Assembly (NCBI GenBank): GCA_944386565.1 | Contig: CALXBO010000018.1 | Coordinates: forward strand, 1 to 41,200 | Reading direction: 5' to 3' | Source: an uncultured Ruthenibacterium sp. | GTDB lineage: Bacteria > Bacillota > Clostridia > Oscillospirales > Ruminococcaceae | DNA length: 41,200 nucleotides | Part shown: positions 1 through 6,633 of the stretch, piece after piece | Layout of the letters: each line of letters begins with the position of its first letter | Numbering within the stretch: the first letter of the stretch is position 1 | Made by a program: the position numbers and the translations under genes | Notes under the pieces: generated by a model | Databases searched by the model: none | What the model was told of the DNA's origin: nothing | What the model saw: only the letters and a program-made list of their open reading frames with translations

Positions 1-1
1 A

Positions 2-442
2 ATGGGCGCGCTCGGCTCGGTCGGGTTCGCGGTGCTGTTCAACATCCGCGGCACAAAGCTCGCGTGGGCGGGCGCGGGCGGCGCGCTCGGATGGGCGGTC
101 TACCTCGCCGTGCGCCCGCACGGCGTGTTCGCCGCGCTGTTCGCCGCCACGGCGGCGGTATCCCTCGCGGGCGAAGTGCTCGCGCGGGTGCTGCGCACGC
201 CCGTGCTCATCCTCACCGTGCCCATGCTCATCCCGCTCATCCCGGGAAGCGACCTCTACGCCATGATGAGCGCGCTCGTGCGCGCACAATACGAAACGTT
301 CGGCCTGCGCGCGCAGTTTGTCACCGCGGAGGCGGGAGCCATCGCGCTGGGCATCCTGTGCACGGCGTCGGCCGCCGACCTCGTGCGCGGGCTGCGCCGC
401 CGCACGGCCATACAAGGAGAGAAACCGACATGGAGACACTGA
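2..442 (+). CDS. Threonine/serine exporter family protein, ThrE_2/DUF3815-like subunit (probably 5' partial)
   Basis: This small integral membrane protein resembles the ThrE_2 (DUF3815, YjjB-like) half of split threonine/serine exporters. Family members pair with a ThrE_1-type partner to export small amino acids; no partner is visible, so it would lie upstream of the window. The visible 146 residues contain several hydrophobic helices and the family-like stretch near residues 70-88 with the PxLIPLIPGSDLY pattern. The methionine at base 2 falls inside what is normally the first membrane helix, so the true start is probably upstream and the entry is likely a fragment. The stop overlaps the next gene by 13 bases, which suggests co-translation. 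Family assignment is from motif memory, and substrate is not shown by the sequence. Confidence 0.75.
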   Translation: MGALGSVGFAVLFNIRGTKLAWAGAGGALGWAVYLAVRPHGVFAALFAATAAVSLAGEVLARVLRTPVLILTVPMLIPLIPGSDLYAMMSALVRAQYETFGLRAQFVTAEAGAIALGILCTASAADLVRGLRRRTAIQGEKPTWRH

Positions 443-1230
443 TCGTCCTCGGCACGGGCAACGCCCTTGCCACCCGATGCTACAACACGTGCTTTGCGCT
501 GAAAAGCGGCGGCGAGTACATCCTCGTGGACGCGGGCGGCGGCAACGGCATCCTCGTCCAGCTGGAAAAGGCGGGCGTGGACTGCGCCGCCATCCGCCAT
601 CTGATCGTCACCCACGAGCACTGCGACCACCTTCTCGGCGTGGTGTGGATGGTGCGCAAGATCGGCACGATGATGCTCGCCGGCAAGTACGAGGGCACGC
701 TGCACCTGTGGTGCCACGCGGGGCTCGTGCCCACGATCCGCACGCTGTGCGGCCTGACGCTGCAAAAGAAATTCTCGTCGCTTCTGGGCGGGCGCATCGC
801 GCTGCACGCCGTGTCCGACGGCGAGTCGGCGCAGCTGCTCGACGCGCGCGTCACGTTCTTCGACATCCACTCCACGAAGGCGCCGCAGTACGGTTTCTGC
901 GCCGAGTGGGACGGCCGCAAGCTCACGTGCCTCGGCGACGAGCCGTACAACCCGCTGTGCGAGCAGTACGTGCGCGGCAGCGAATGGCTTCTGTGCGAGG
1001 CGTTCTGCCTGTACGGCGAGCGCGAGCGGTTCAAGCCCTACGAAAAGCACCACAGCACGGTGCGCGAGGCGTGCGAGCTCGCGCAGTCGCTCGGCGTGCC
1101 GCACGTCGTGCTCTGGCACACCGAGGACAAGAACTACGACCGCCGCAAACAGCTGTACACGGCCGAGGGCGCGGCGTATTACACCGGCGACCTGCACGTG
1201 CCGTACGACCTCGAGCAGATCTCCCTGTGA
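430..1230 (+). CDS. Metallo-beta-lactamase-fold hydrolase (RNase Z-like)
   Basis: This is a soluble 266-residue MBL-fold protein. The metal-binding signature THEHCDH lies at residues 61-67 and gives the HxHxDH motif; likely further metal ligands are Asp170 in the GDE stretch and His230 in the LWHTED stretch. The order and spacing resemble the RNase Z/phosphodiesterase-like branch of the fold rather than beta-lactamases proper. The start at 430 was chosen because AGGAGAG lies about ten bases upstream and the protein then begins just before the first beta strand; a longer frame upstream is only out-of-frame overlap with the exporter gene. It overlaps the exporter stop by 13 bases and is followed by a strong terminator. 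Substrate is unknown; tRNA processing is possible but not shown. Confidence 0.85.
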   Translation: METLIVLGTGNALATRCYNTCFALKSGGEYILVDAGGGNGILVQLEKAGVDCAAIRHLIVTHEHCDHLLGVVWMVRKIGTMMLAGKYEGTLHLWCHAGLVPTIRTLCGLTLQKKFSSLLGGRIALHAVSDGESAQLLDARVTFFDIHSTKAPQYGFCAEWDGRKLTCLGDEPYNPLCEQYVRGSEWLLCEAFCLYGERERFKPYEKHHSTVREACELAQSLGVPHVVLWHTEDKNYDRRKQLYTAEGAAYYTGDLHVPYDLEQISL

Positions 1231-1245
1231 CAAAACACCCCCCCT

Positions 1246-1290
1246 GCGGGGCGGCGCAAGGCGGCGCCGCCCCGCTTTTTGTCATTTTTT
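1246..1290 (+). terminator. Intrinsic terminator after the MBL-fold gene
   Basis: A perfect 12-bp GC-rich stem (1246-1257 with 1264-1275) encloses a six-base loop and is followed directly by TTTTT, GTCA and a second T run. It starts 16 bases after the stop codon of the MBL gene and separates it from the promoter at 1324. Confidence 0.93.
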
Positions 1291-1323
1291 ACAGAAAAAA
1301 ACCGGAAAAAGCGCCGCTTTCTA

Positions 1324-1352
1324 TTGAAACGCGGCAATCCGGCTGATATGAT
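1324..1352 (+). promoter_or_regulatory. SigA-type promoter for the ATC-hydrolase/symporter pair
   Basis: TTGAAA (1324-1329) and TATGAT (1347-1352) are separated by exactly 17 bases. This lies between the upstream terminator and the next start codon at 1410. The sequence around the -10 closely resembles the promoter at 3420-3448. Confidence 0.8.
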
Positions 1353-1409
1353 GAGACAAGAACACCCCGGCCGCGAAAGGCCGAATTCAGACGAAAAGGG
1401 GAACTGAAG

Positions 1410-1922
1410 ATGTCTAAGATCAAAAACGAGTGGCCCACGCAGAACCACATGGCGCTTTTGTACCGGCGCTCGATGGCGTCCGCCGCGCAGAAGAGCGCGC
1501 TGAACGCCGTCGAATTTGAGAAGCGCGGCATCCCGTACGAAGAGGTCTACCGCTGCACGTCCCGCCAGCTGGCGGCGAACAATGCGCGCGCGTTCCGCGA
1601 GAAGATGGCCGACGTCAACGACCTGCGCGAGTGGGGCAAGCAGATGACGCCCGAAATCGGCCGCGAGGCGTTCGGCATGGAGATCATCGAGAGCACCGAG
1701 GACTGCTTCGCGATGGATATGCACTTCTGCCCGCACCTCAAGGGCTGGCAGGAGATCGGCATGTCCGACGAGATGTGCGCCAAGCTGTGCGACCTCGCGA
1801 TGGAGGGCGATTTTGCGATGGCGCGCGAGATGGGCTATGATCTCGAGAACCCCCTGCGCCTTGCGAACGGCGACTGCGCGTGCCGCGTGATCTACCGCCG
1901 CGCGAAGAAAGAAGAGGAGTAA
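1410..1922 (+). CDS. L-2-amino-thiazoline-4-carboxylic acid (ATC) hydrolase family protein
   Basis: A 170-residue soluble protein that resembles the ATC hydrolase family (Pfam ATC_hydrolase). The founding member opens the thiazoline ring on a route from amino-thiazoline carboxylate to cysteine, but many gut homologues have no proven substrate. Visible family-like features are the conserved HFCPHLKGWQEIG region near residues 106-120, the paired cysteines of the CAKLCDLAMEGDF stretch, and the C-terminal NGDCACRVIYRR block. The start is supported by AAGGGGAA upstream and by the 17-bp-spaced promoter at 1324. It lies 48 bases before a GPH symporter, so the pair may import and process one substrate; that link is inference. 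Confidence 0.8.
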   Translation: MSKIKNEWPTQNHMALLYRRSMASAAQKSALNAVEFEKRGIPYEEVYRCTSRQLAANNARAFREKMADVNDLREWGKQMTPEIGREAFGMEIIESTEDCFAMDMHFCPHLKGWQEIGMSDEMCAKLCDLAMEGDFAMAREMGYDLENPLRLANGDCACRVIYRRAKKEEE

Positions 1923-1926
1923 GGCC

Positions 1927-1944
1927 CCGGCGCTTTTGCGCCGG
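1927..1944 (+). promoter_or_regulatory. Intercistronic hairpin without U-tract
   Basis: A perfect 7-bp stem (CCGGCGC, TTTT loop, GCGCCGG) sits between the ATC-hydrolase-like gene and the symporter, five bases after the stop. No T-run follows, so it is more likely an mRNA processing or stability element than a terminator. Confidence 0.5.
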
Positions 1945-1970
1945 AGAAATACAAACAGGAGTGAGAAATC

Positions 1971-3395
1971 ATGAACGACAACACACAAAGGCCCGCCGGT
2001 GCGGAGGCGGCGCCGCTGCCGAGAAAACTGCGCATGTTTTACGGCGTGGGCGAATTCGGCCAGCAGTTTTCCGTGATGACGCTGAGCATGTTCCTTTTGT
2101 TCTTCTACACGGACGTGCTCAAGATCTCGCCGGCCGCGGCAGGTATCCTGCTGCTCGTCGCGAAATTCTGGGACGCCGTGAACGACCCGCTCATGGGCGT
2201 CATCATTGAGCGCAGCAACGGCAGGCACGGCAAGTGCCGCACGTTCCTGCTGCGCTGGGCCGTGCCTGCGGGCGTGTTCTTCTGGCTGATGTTCAACGCG
2301 CCCGACCTGAGCCCCACGATGAAGCTCATCTACGCGTACGTCACGTACTTCGGCCAGGATCTGTGCTACACGGCCACGGGCCTTGCGTACACCACGCTGA
2401 TGGCGCGCATCACGCGCGACCCCATCCAGCGCGTCGCGCTCAACCAGAGCCGCGCGTTCATCTCGATGTTCACGGCCATCTTTGTGTCCAGCATGACGAT
2501 GGCGCTCGTGGAGTCCGCCGGCGGCGGAAACTACGTCGTGGGCTTCCGTATCGTCATGGCGGTGTACGCCGTGCTGCTCGTGCTGGGCTACCTCGGCGTA
2601 TTCCTGCTCACGCGCGGCTATGACAAGCAGGACGTCGCCACCGAGGAAGAACTCGCCGAGGCGGAGGCGGAGAAGCACCGTCCGCATATGAGCATCGGCC
2701 AGATGCTGCGCATCCTCTTTTCCAACAACCTCTGGCGCTGGTTCGTCGTCACGACGCTGCTCTACTACGGCTCGTCGTCCATCACGCAGGGCCTGCTCAT
2801 CTACTACGTGCGCGACTACATCGGCAACTCCTCGCTGGTAGGGCTTGCCAGCCTGATGTCGATGATCTCCGGCTTCTTCGCCATCATTCTGCTGCAGTTC
2901 TTCGCGAAGAAGATCGGCAAGGTCCGTGCGAGCATCATGGGTCTGGGCATCGCGCTCACGTGCATGCTCGTTCGCATCATCTCGCAGGACCGGTTCGTCC
3001 CGCTCTACCTCGCGTGCCTGCTCGTCTCGGGCTTCGGCCTGTCGCTCTTTGCCTCGCTCGTCATTCCGAACATCATGGACAGCATCGACTACGGCGAGTG
3101 GAAGACCGGCGTGCGCAGCGACGCGCTCGTGATGTCCGCCAACAGCTTCGGCACGAAGATCGGCCAGGGCCTCGGCACGGCGTCCATCGCGTTCATGCTG
3201 GAGGCTGTGGGCTATGACGAAGCGCTCACCGTGCAGACGGCGAGCTGCGTCAACGGCATCCACTGGCTCGCGACGCTTGTTCCGTTTGCCGTGTACGCGG
3301 TGCTCATCGCGTTCATGCTCGTCATCTATCAGTACGAGAAGAAGATGCCCGCCATCCGCAAGGAGCTCGCCGAGCGCAAGCAGGCGCAGGGCTGA
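1971..3395 (+). CDS. GPH-family (glycoside-pentoside-hexuronide) cation symporter, MFS
   Basis: A 474-residue, twelve-helix transporter of the GPH subgroup of the major facilitator superfamily, the group that includes melibiose, xyloside and glucuronide carriers. The diagnostic region is the helix 2-loop segment with KFWDAVNDPLMG near residues 65-76, followed by the basic RxGKxR loop (NGRHGKCRTFLLRW). The length matches the family (about 450-490). The N-terminal GVGEFGQQF stretch is also typical. An SD-like CAGGAGTGAG precedes the ATG. It probably shares the 1324 promoter with the preceding ATC-hydrolase-like gene. Substrate cannot be read from the sequence; sugar, glycoside or an organic acid are all possible. 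Confidence 0.9.
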   Translation: MNDNTQRPAGAEAAPLPRKLRMFYGVGEFGQQFSVMTLSMFLLFFYTDVLKISPAAAGILLLVAKFWDAVNDPLMGVIIERSNGRHGKCRTFLLRWAVPAGVFFWLMFNAPDLSPTMKLIYAYVTYFGQDLCYTATGLAYTTLMARITRDPIQRVALNQSRAFISMFTAIFVSSMTMALVESAGGGNYVVGFRIVMAVYAVLLVLGYLGVFLLTRGYDKQDVATEEELAEAEAEKHRPHMSIGQMLRILFSNNLWRWFVVTTLLYYGSSSITQGLLIYYVRDYIGNSSLVGLASLMSMISGFFAIILLQFFAKKIGKVRASIMGLGIALTCMLVRIISQDRFVPLYLACLLVSGFGLSLFASLVIPNIMDSIDYGEWKTGVRSDALVMSANSFGTKIGQGLGTASIAFMLEAVGYDEALTVQTASCVNGIHWLATLVPFAVYAVLIAFMLVIYQYEKKMPAIRKELAERKQAQG

Positions 3396-3408
3396 TTTCT
3401 CTGCGGTG

Positions 3409-3436
3409 TCCCGCCGCGCTTGACAGCCCGGCGGGA
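3409..3436 (+). promoter_or_regulatory. Operator-like inverted repeat over the -35 box
   Basis: Perfect 8-bp arms TCCCGCCG (3409-3416) and CGGCGGGA (3429-3436) flank a 12-base centre that contains the TTGACA -35 hexamer. This placement fits a repressor site. GC-rich dyads are common in this DNA, so it could also be chance or a weak terminator for the symporter gene. Confidence 0.35.
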
Positions 3437-3448
3437 TGCTGATATGAT
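3420..3448 (+). promoter_or_regulatory. Near-consensus SigA promoter upstream of the structured RNA and aminotransferases
   Basis: TTGACA (3420-3425) and TATGAT (3443-3448) are spaced by 17 bases, the best promoter in the window. Transcription would begin near 3455, about 140 bases before the aminotransferase start codon. Confidence 0.85.
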
Positions 3449-3454
3449 AAGAAA

Positions 3455-3575
3455 AACTGAAAACGATGCACTGCTCCCACCACCGGGTGGGAGAGAACAA
3501 GGTGTTCGGGACCCGGCCGTAGGTACGGCGCGCGCGGCGCGCTACAAGGCGGGGTCCTGGGCGCCTTTTTGTTTT
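3455..3575 (+). ncRNA. Short structured RNA or attenuator leader, family not recognised
   Basis: Between the promoter and the first aminotransferase the transcript folds into two clear elements. Hairpin 1 is a perfect 8-bp stem (3474-3481 with 3486-3493) with an ACCG loop. After a short AGAACAA linker, hairpin 2 pairs 3501-3514 with 3552-3565 (14 pairs including several G-U) and continues inward through 3516-3518/3548-3550 and 3519-3522/3542-3545 around an AA bulge; it ends in TTTTTGTTTT. The result is either a roughly 115-nt independent small RNA or a 5' leader that can terminate before the aminotransferase operon. The numerous G-U pairs on one long stem imply conserved RNA structure rather than a simple palindrome. 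No T-box motif, SRP loop or familiar riboswitch core was recognised. Confidence 0.55.
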
Positions 3576-3595
3576 GAGAAAGGAAGACTGCCGTT

Positions 3596-4774
3596 ATGCC
3601 GAAGCTCAGCGCCCGCGTCGGGACGTTCACCGACTCGGTCATCCGAAGAATGACCCGTATCAGCGACGAATACGGGGCCATCAACCTCTCGCAGGGGTTC
3701 CCGGATTTCGATCCGCCCAAAGCCCTCACCGACCGTCTGGCCGAAGTGGCGCACACCGGGCCGCACCAGTACTCCGTCACGTTCGGCGCGGAGAATTTCC
3801 GCGCGGCGCTGGCGGAAAAGGCGGCGAAGAGCCTCGGCCGCGCCGTCGACCCCGAGACGCAGATCGTCGTCACCTGCGGCGGCACCGAGGCCATGATGTG
3901 CGCCATGATGACCGTGTGCGACCCCGGCGACAAGGTCATGGTGTTCTCGCCGTTCTACGAGAACTACGGCGCGGACGCCATTCTCTCGGGCGCGCGGCCC
4001 ATCTACATCCCGCTCGTCCCGCCGGAGTACTCGTTCGACATCCGCCTCATTGAGGACGGGTTCCGCGCGGGCGCGAAAGCCATCGTCGTGTGCAACCCGT
4101 CGAACCCGTGCGGCAAGGTGTTCACGCGCGCAGAGCTCGAGGCCATCGGCGCGCTCGCGGTGCAGTACGACGCGTTCGTCATCACCGACGAGGTGTATGA
4201 GCACATGGTCTACGCGCCCTGCCGCCACGTCTGCATGGCATCGCTGCCCGGCATGTTCGGCCACACCATCACGTGCAGCTCGCTGTCGAAGACGTACTCC
4301 GTCACAGGCTGGCGGCTCGGGTATCTCATCGGGCCGGAAACCGTCATCGAGAACGCGAAAAAGGTGCACGACTTCCTCACCGTTGGCGCGGCGTCCCCGC
4401 TGCAGGAGGCGGCCGTCACGGCGCTCGAGTTCCCGGACGCGTACTACGACGACCTGCTCGCCGTCTACACCGAAAAGCGCGATTACTTCCTCGCGGGGCT
4501 CGACCGCATCGGCCTTGCGCACAACGTGCCGCAGGGCACGTACTTCGTGCTCGTGGACATCTCGGAATTCCTCGCGCTGCCGCAGTTCTCCGGCTGGACG
4601 GACCTTGCGTTCTGCGAGTGGATGATCCGGGAGATCGGCGTCGCCGCCGTTCCGGGCTCGAGCTTTTTCCGTGAGGACGTGAACCATCTCATCCGGCTGC
4701 ACTTCGCGCGCACGAAGGAGACGCTCGACGAAGCGCTCGCGCGGTTGGCAAAACTGAAATCGCTGCTCGCCTGA
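3596..4774 (+). CDS. Pyridoxal-phosphate-dependent aminotransferase, class I/II
   Basis: A 392-residue fold-type I aminotransferase, full length for the family. The PLP-binding lysine is Lys232 in the SLSKTYSVTGWRLGY stretch; the substrate/cofactor loop NPSNPCGKVF and the TDEVYEHM strand (PLP-ring aspartate) are in the expected places, and RLHFAR near the C-terminus supplies the substrate carboxylate-binding arginine. The N-terminal INLSQGFPDFDPP is typical of the methionine/kynurenine/glutamine-type (YbdL-like) group. AAAGGAAG supports the ATG at 3596. It lies downstream of a strong promoter and structured leader and is followed after 25 bases by a second aminotransferase. Exact amino-acid specificity is not determinable here. 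Confidence 0.92.
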   Translation: MPKLSARVGTFTDSVIRRMTRISDEYGAINLSQGFPDFDPPKALTDRLAEVAHTGPHQYSVTFGAENFRAALAEKAAKSLGRAVDPETQIVVTCGGTEAMMCAMMTVCDPGDKVMVFSPFYENYGADAILSGARPIYIPLVPPEYSFDIRLIEDGFRAGAKAIVVCNPSNPCGKVFTRAELEAIGALAVQYDAFVITDEVYEHMVYAPCRHVCMASLPGMFGHTITCSSLSKTYSVTGWRLGYLIGPETVIENAKKVHDFLTVGAASPLQEAAVTALEFPDAYYDDLLAVYTEKRDYFLAGLDRIGLAHNVPQGTYFVLVDISEFLALPQFSGWTDLAFCEWMIREIGVAAVPGSSFFREDVNHLIRLHFARTKETLDEALARLAKLKSLLA

Positions 4775-4799
4775 GCGCGGAGACAAGGGAGGATATACC

Positions 4800-5945
4800 A
4801 TGAAAATCAGACCGTTTGCCGTCGAGGAATGGATGAACGAATACGAGACGGGCGCGAAGTACAACATCGCCGAGACGTGCGTCAACTCCGTCTCGCTCGA
4901 TGAGCTGTTCGCCATCACAGGCGCGGACCGCGCCGGGCTCGACGAATTCTGCACGCGCCGCATGACGTACGGCCACATCGAGGGCGCGCCCGCGTTCAGG
5001 GAGGGCATCTGCCGGCTGTACCGCACGCTCAAACCCGAGGACGTCGTCACGACGCACGGCGCGGCGGGCGCGAACCACCACGTCTTTTACTCGCTCATCG
5101 AGCCGGGCGACGAGATCATCAGCATCATGCCGACGTACCAGCAGCTCTACTCCATCCCGGAGTCGTTCCGCGCCGACGTGCGCCTTGTGCATCTGAAACC
5201 CGAGAACCACTACCACATCGACGCGGACGAGCTGCGCGCCGCCGTCACGCCGCGCACGAAGATGATCTGCATCAACAACCCGAACAACCCCACGGGCGCG
5301 CTGCTCACGAAGGAGGAGCTGCTCACGATCATCGGCATCGCAAAGGAAGTGGGCGCATGGGTGATGTGCGACGAGGTGTACCGCCACCTCACACAGAAGG
5401 ACGAGTGGTGCGAATCCGTCGCCGATTTGTACGACAAGGGCATCTCCGTGTCGAGCATGAGCAAGGTGTTCTCGCTCGCGGGGCTGCGCCTCGGGTGGAT
5501 CGCCACGCATGACAAAGAGGTCATCCGCGCGTGCCTGTCGCACCGCGACTACAACCTCGTCAGCTGCGGCATGTTCGACGAGTGGGCCGCGGGCATCGCT
5601 TTGCGCGACCCCGAGAAGCTGCTCGCGCGCAACCGCGCCATCGTGCGCGAGAACCTCGCCGTGCTCGACGCGTGGGTGGCCTCGCAGCCGCACGTCTCGT
5701 ACGTGCGCCCCGAGGCGGGCACGACGGCGCTCGTCTACTACGACCTCGACCTGCCCAGCCGCGCATTCTGCGAGGAGATGTACCACGCCACGGGCGCGTT
5801 CGTCACGCCCGGCGACTGCTTCGAGCTCGAGTACTGCTTCCGCGTGGGCTACGCGTGCAGCGTGCAGGAGCTCAAAGCGGGATTGCGCGCCGTCGACGAA
5901 TACATCACGCGCAAGCTCGCCGAGGGTGTGCCCGTGCGCGGGTGA
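4800..5945 (+). CDS. Second pyridoxal-phosphate-dependent aminotransferase, class I/II
   Basis: A 381-residue fold-type I PLP enzyme, clearly different from its upstream neighbour. Visible landmarks are NNPNNPTGALLTKEEL, CDEVYRHL and the PLP lysine Lys222 in SSMSKVFSLAGLRLGW. The N-terminus (PFAVEEWMNEYETGAKYNIAETCVNSV) is characteristic of a branch of class I/II enzymes that also contains the capreomycidine synthase-like group, so the reaction may be a replacement or elimination rather than plain transamination. GGGAGG lies before the ATG. It is co-transcribed with the first aminotransferase and closed by a strong terminator. The substrate is unknown. Confidence 0.9.
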   Translation: MKIRPFAVEEWMNEYETGAKYNIAETCVNSVSLDELFAITGADRAGLDEFCTRRMTYGHIEGAPAFREGICRLYRTLKPEDVVTTHGAAGANHHVFYSLIEPGDEIISIMPTYQQLYSIPESFRADVRLVHLKPENHYHIDADELRAAVTPRTKMICINNPNNPTGALLTKEELLTIIGIAKEVGAWVMCDEVYRHLTQKDEWCESVADLYDKGISVSSMSKVFSLAGLRLGWIATHDKEVIRACLSHRDYNLVSCGMFDEWAAGIALRDPEKLLARNRAIVRENLAVLDAWVASQPHVSYVRPEAGTTALVYYDLDLPSRAFCEEMYHATGAFVTPGDCFELEYCFRVGYACSVQELKAGLRAVDEYITRKLAEGVPVRG

Positions 5946-5954
5946 AGAAAAACG

Positions 5955-5993
5955 AAAATCCCGGAGCCTTGAAAGGGCTCCGGGATTTTTTTT
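5955..5993 (+). terminator. Strong intrinsic terminator closing the aminotransferase operon
   Basis: A 14-bp perfect stem (5955-5968 with 5976-5989) with a seven-base loop is followed by an uninterrupted T-run to 5993. The A-rich 5' arm could give weak termination in the other direction as well. It isolates the following injection-system operon from the metabolic genes. Confidence 0.95.
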
Positions 5994-6015
5994 ATCTCTT
6001 TCGCGCACCAAAGCA

Positions 6016-6165
6016 CCGGCGCCGGAGTTTCAAATATGACAAAACACACAAAAAATCATCAAAATTTTTTATTCCGGAATGCCGCTTACCCCGTCAAATG
6101 ACCACTTGGCCGCAACTTATTGTTCGCATTTTCCGGACATGGTAAGTTGTAATTGCAGGATTCTG
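6016..6165 (+). promoter_or_regulatory. Presumed control region of the contractile injection operon
   Basis: This AT-richer gap precedes the first gene of a 34-kb same-strand block and must hold its promoter unless the operon is read through. It contains perfect palindromes CCGGCGCCGG (6016-6025) and ATTCCGGAAT (6071-6080), A- and T-tracts at 6040-6071 that would bend DNA, and a split inverted repeat CAACTTA (6113-6119) / TAAGTTG (6143-6149) whose arms are 30 bases apart, about three helical turns. No convincing SigA -35/-10 pair with 16-18 spacing was found; TGTAAT at 6148-6153 is the best -10-like hexamer but lacks a good -35. An activator-dependent promoter is therefore plausible. Confidence 0.45.
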
Positions 6166-6179
6166 GGGAGGTGAACGGC

Positions 6180-6593
6180 ATGAATCTCTTCACATCACAA
6201 AACATGGTTCGTGTGGTGATCTATGCCGTTTCCGAGCAGGATGCCCGGGCGCTCGAGCCCATGCTGCGGCAGGCGATCCAGTCGCGCCGCCAGTGGCCGC
6301 TCATCCAGAGTTTTCCGGGAGATTTTTCCGGATTTCTGCGCTATGTGGAGGGCAACCCTTACCTCATTATGCTGGCCGCCGTGCCCGGACCGTCCGGCGC
6401 GCGGCTCGTGCGGCAGATCCGCGCGGTGAACCCCGACGCGCGCCTGATCTGGCTCTCGGACCGGGAAAACGCCCTCGGCGCGTTCGGCGAGCACGTCACG
6501 GCCTTCGGGCAGCTCCCGGCGGACGGCGATATGCTCGAGCAGGCGCTCGACGCCTGCAATGTCCGCCGCCGTGCGGCCGGTTCGCAAGGATAG
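6180..6593 (+). CDS. Degenerate (pseudo) response-regulator receiver domain protein, CIS operon
   Basis: A 137-residue protein consisting only of a receiver-like domain. Aligned by eye with LytTR-type receivers, the strand-3 segment YLIMLAAVPGPSG matches the usual LDxxMPxxDG, the following QIRAVNPDARLIWLSD matches strand 4 with the switch residue as Ser, and the AFGQLPAD region matches the conserved KP loop. The phosphoacceptor Asp is replaced by Ala66, the acidic pair after strand 1 is absent, and the conserved Lys is replaced by Leu. It should fold but not be phosphorylated in the usual way. GGGGAGGTG supports the ATG at 6180 over an upstream in-frame TTG. It is the first cistron before an unknown protein and the AAA+ ATPase, so a protein-interaction or gating role in the CIS is inferred. 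Confidence 0.82.
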   Translation: MNLFTSQNMVRVVIYAVSEQDARALEPMLRQAIQSRRQWPLIQSFPGDFSGFLRYVEGNPYLIMLAAVPGPSGARLVRQIRAVNPDARLIWLSDRENALGAFGEHVTAFGQLPADGDMLEQALDACNVRRRAAGSQG

Positions 6594-6633
6594 CATAGTT
6601 CGGCGCGATTCAGCGCGGAGAGGAGGCGGCATT

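Noticed and set aside
3455..3575. T-box, SRP RNA or mini-ykkC identity for the leader RNA
   Set aside because: No T-box antiterminator sequence, no SRP apical loop, and only one ACGG in the wrong context.
6106..6153. SigA promoter TTGTTC/TAAGTT or TTGGCC/TGTAAT
   Set aside because: Hexamer matches are poor or the spacing is outside 16-18 bases, so no promoter coordinates were assigned.
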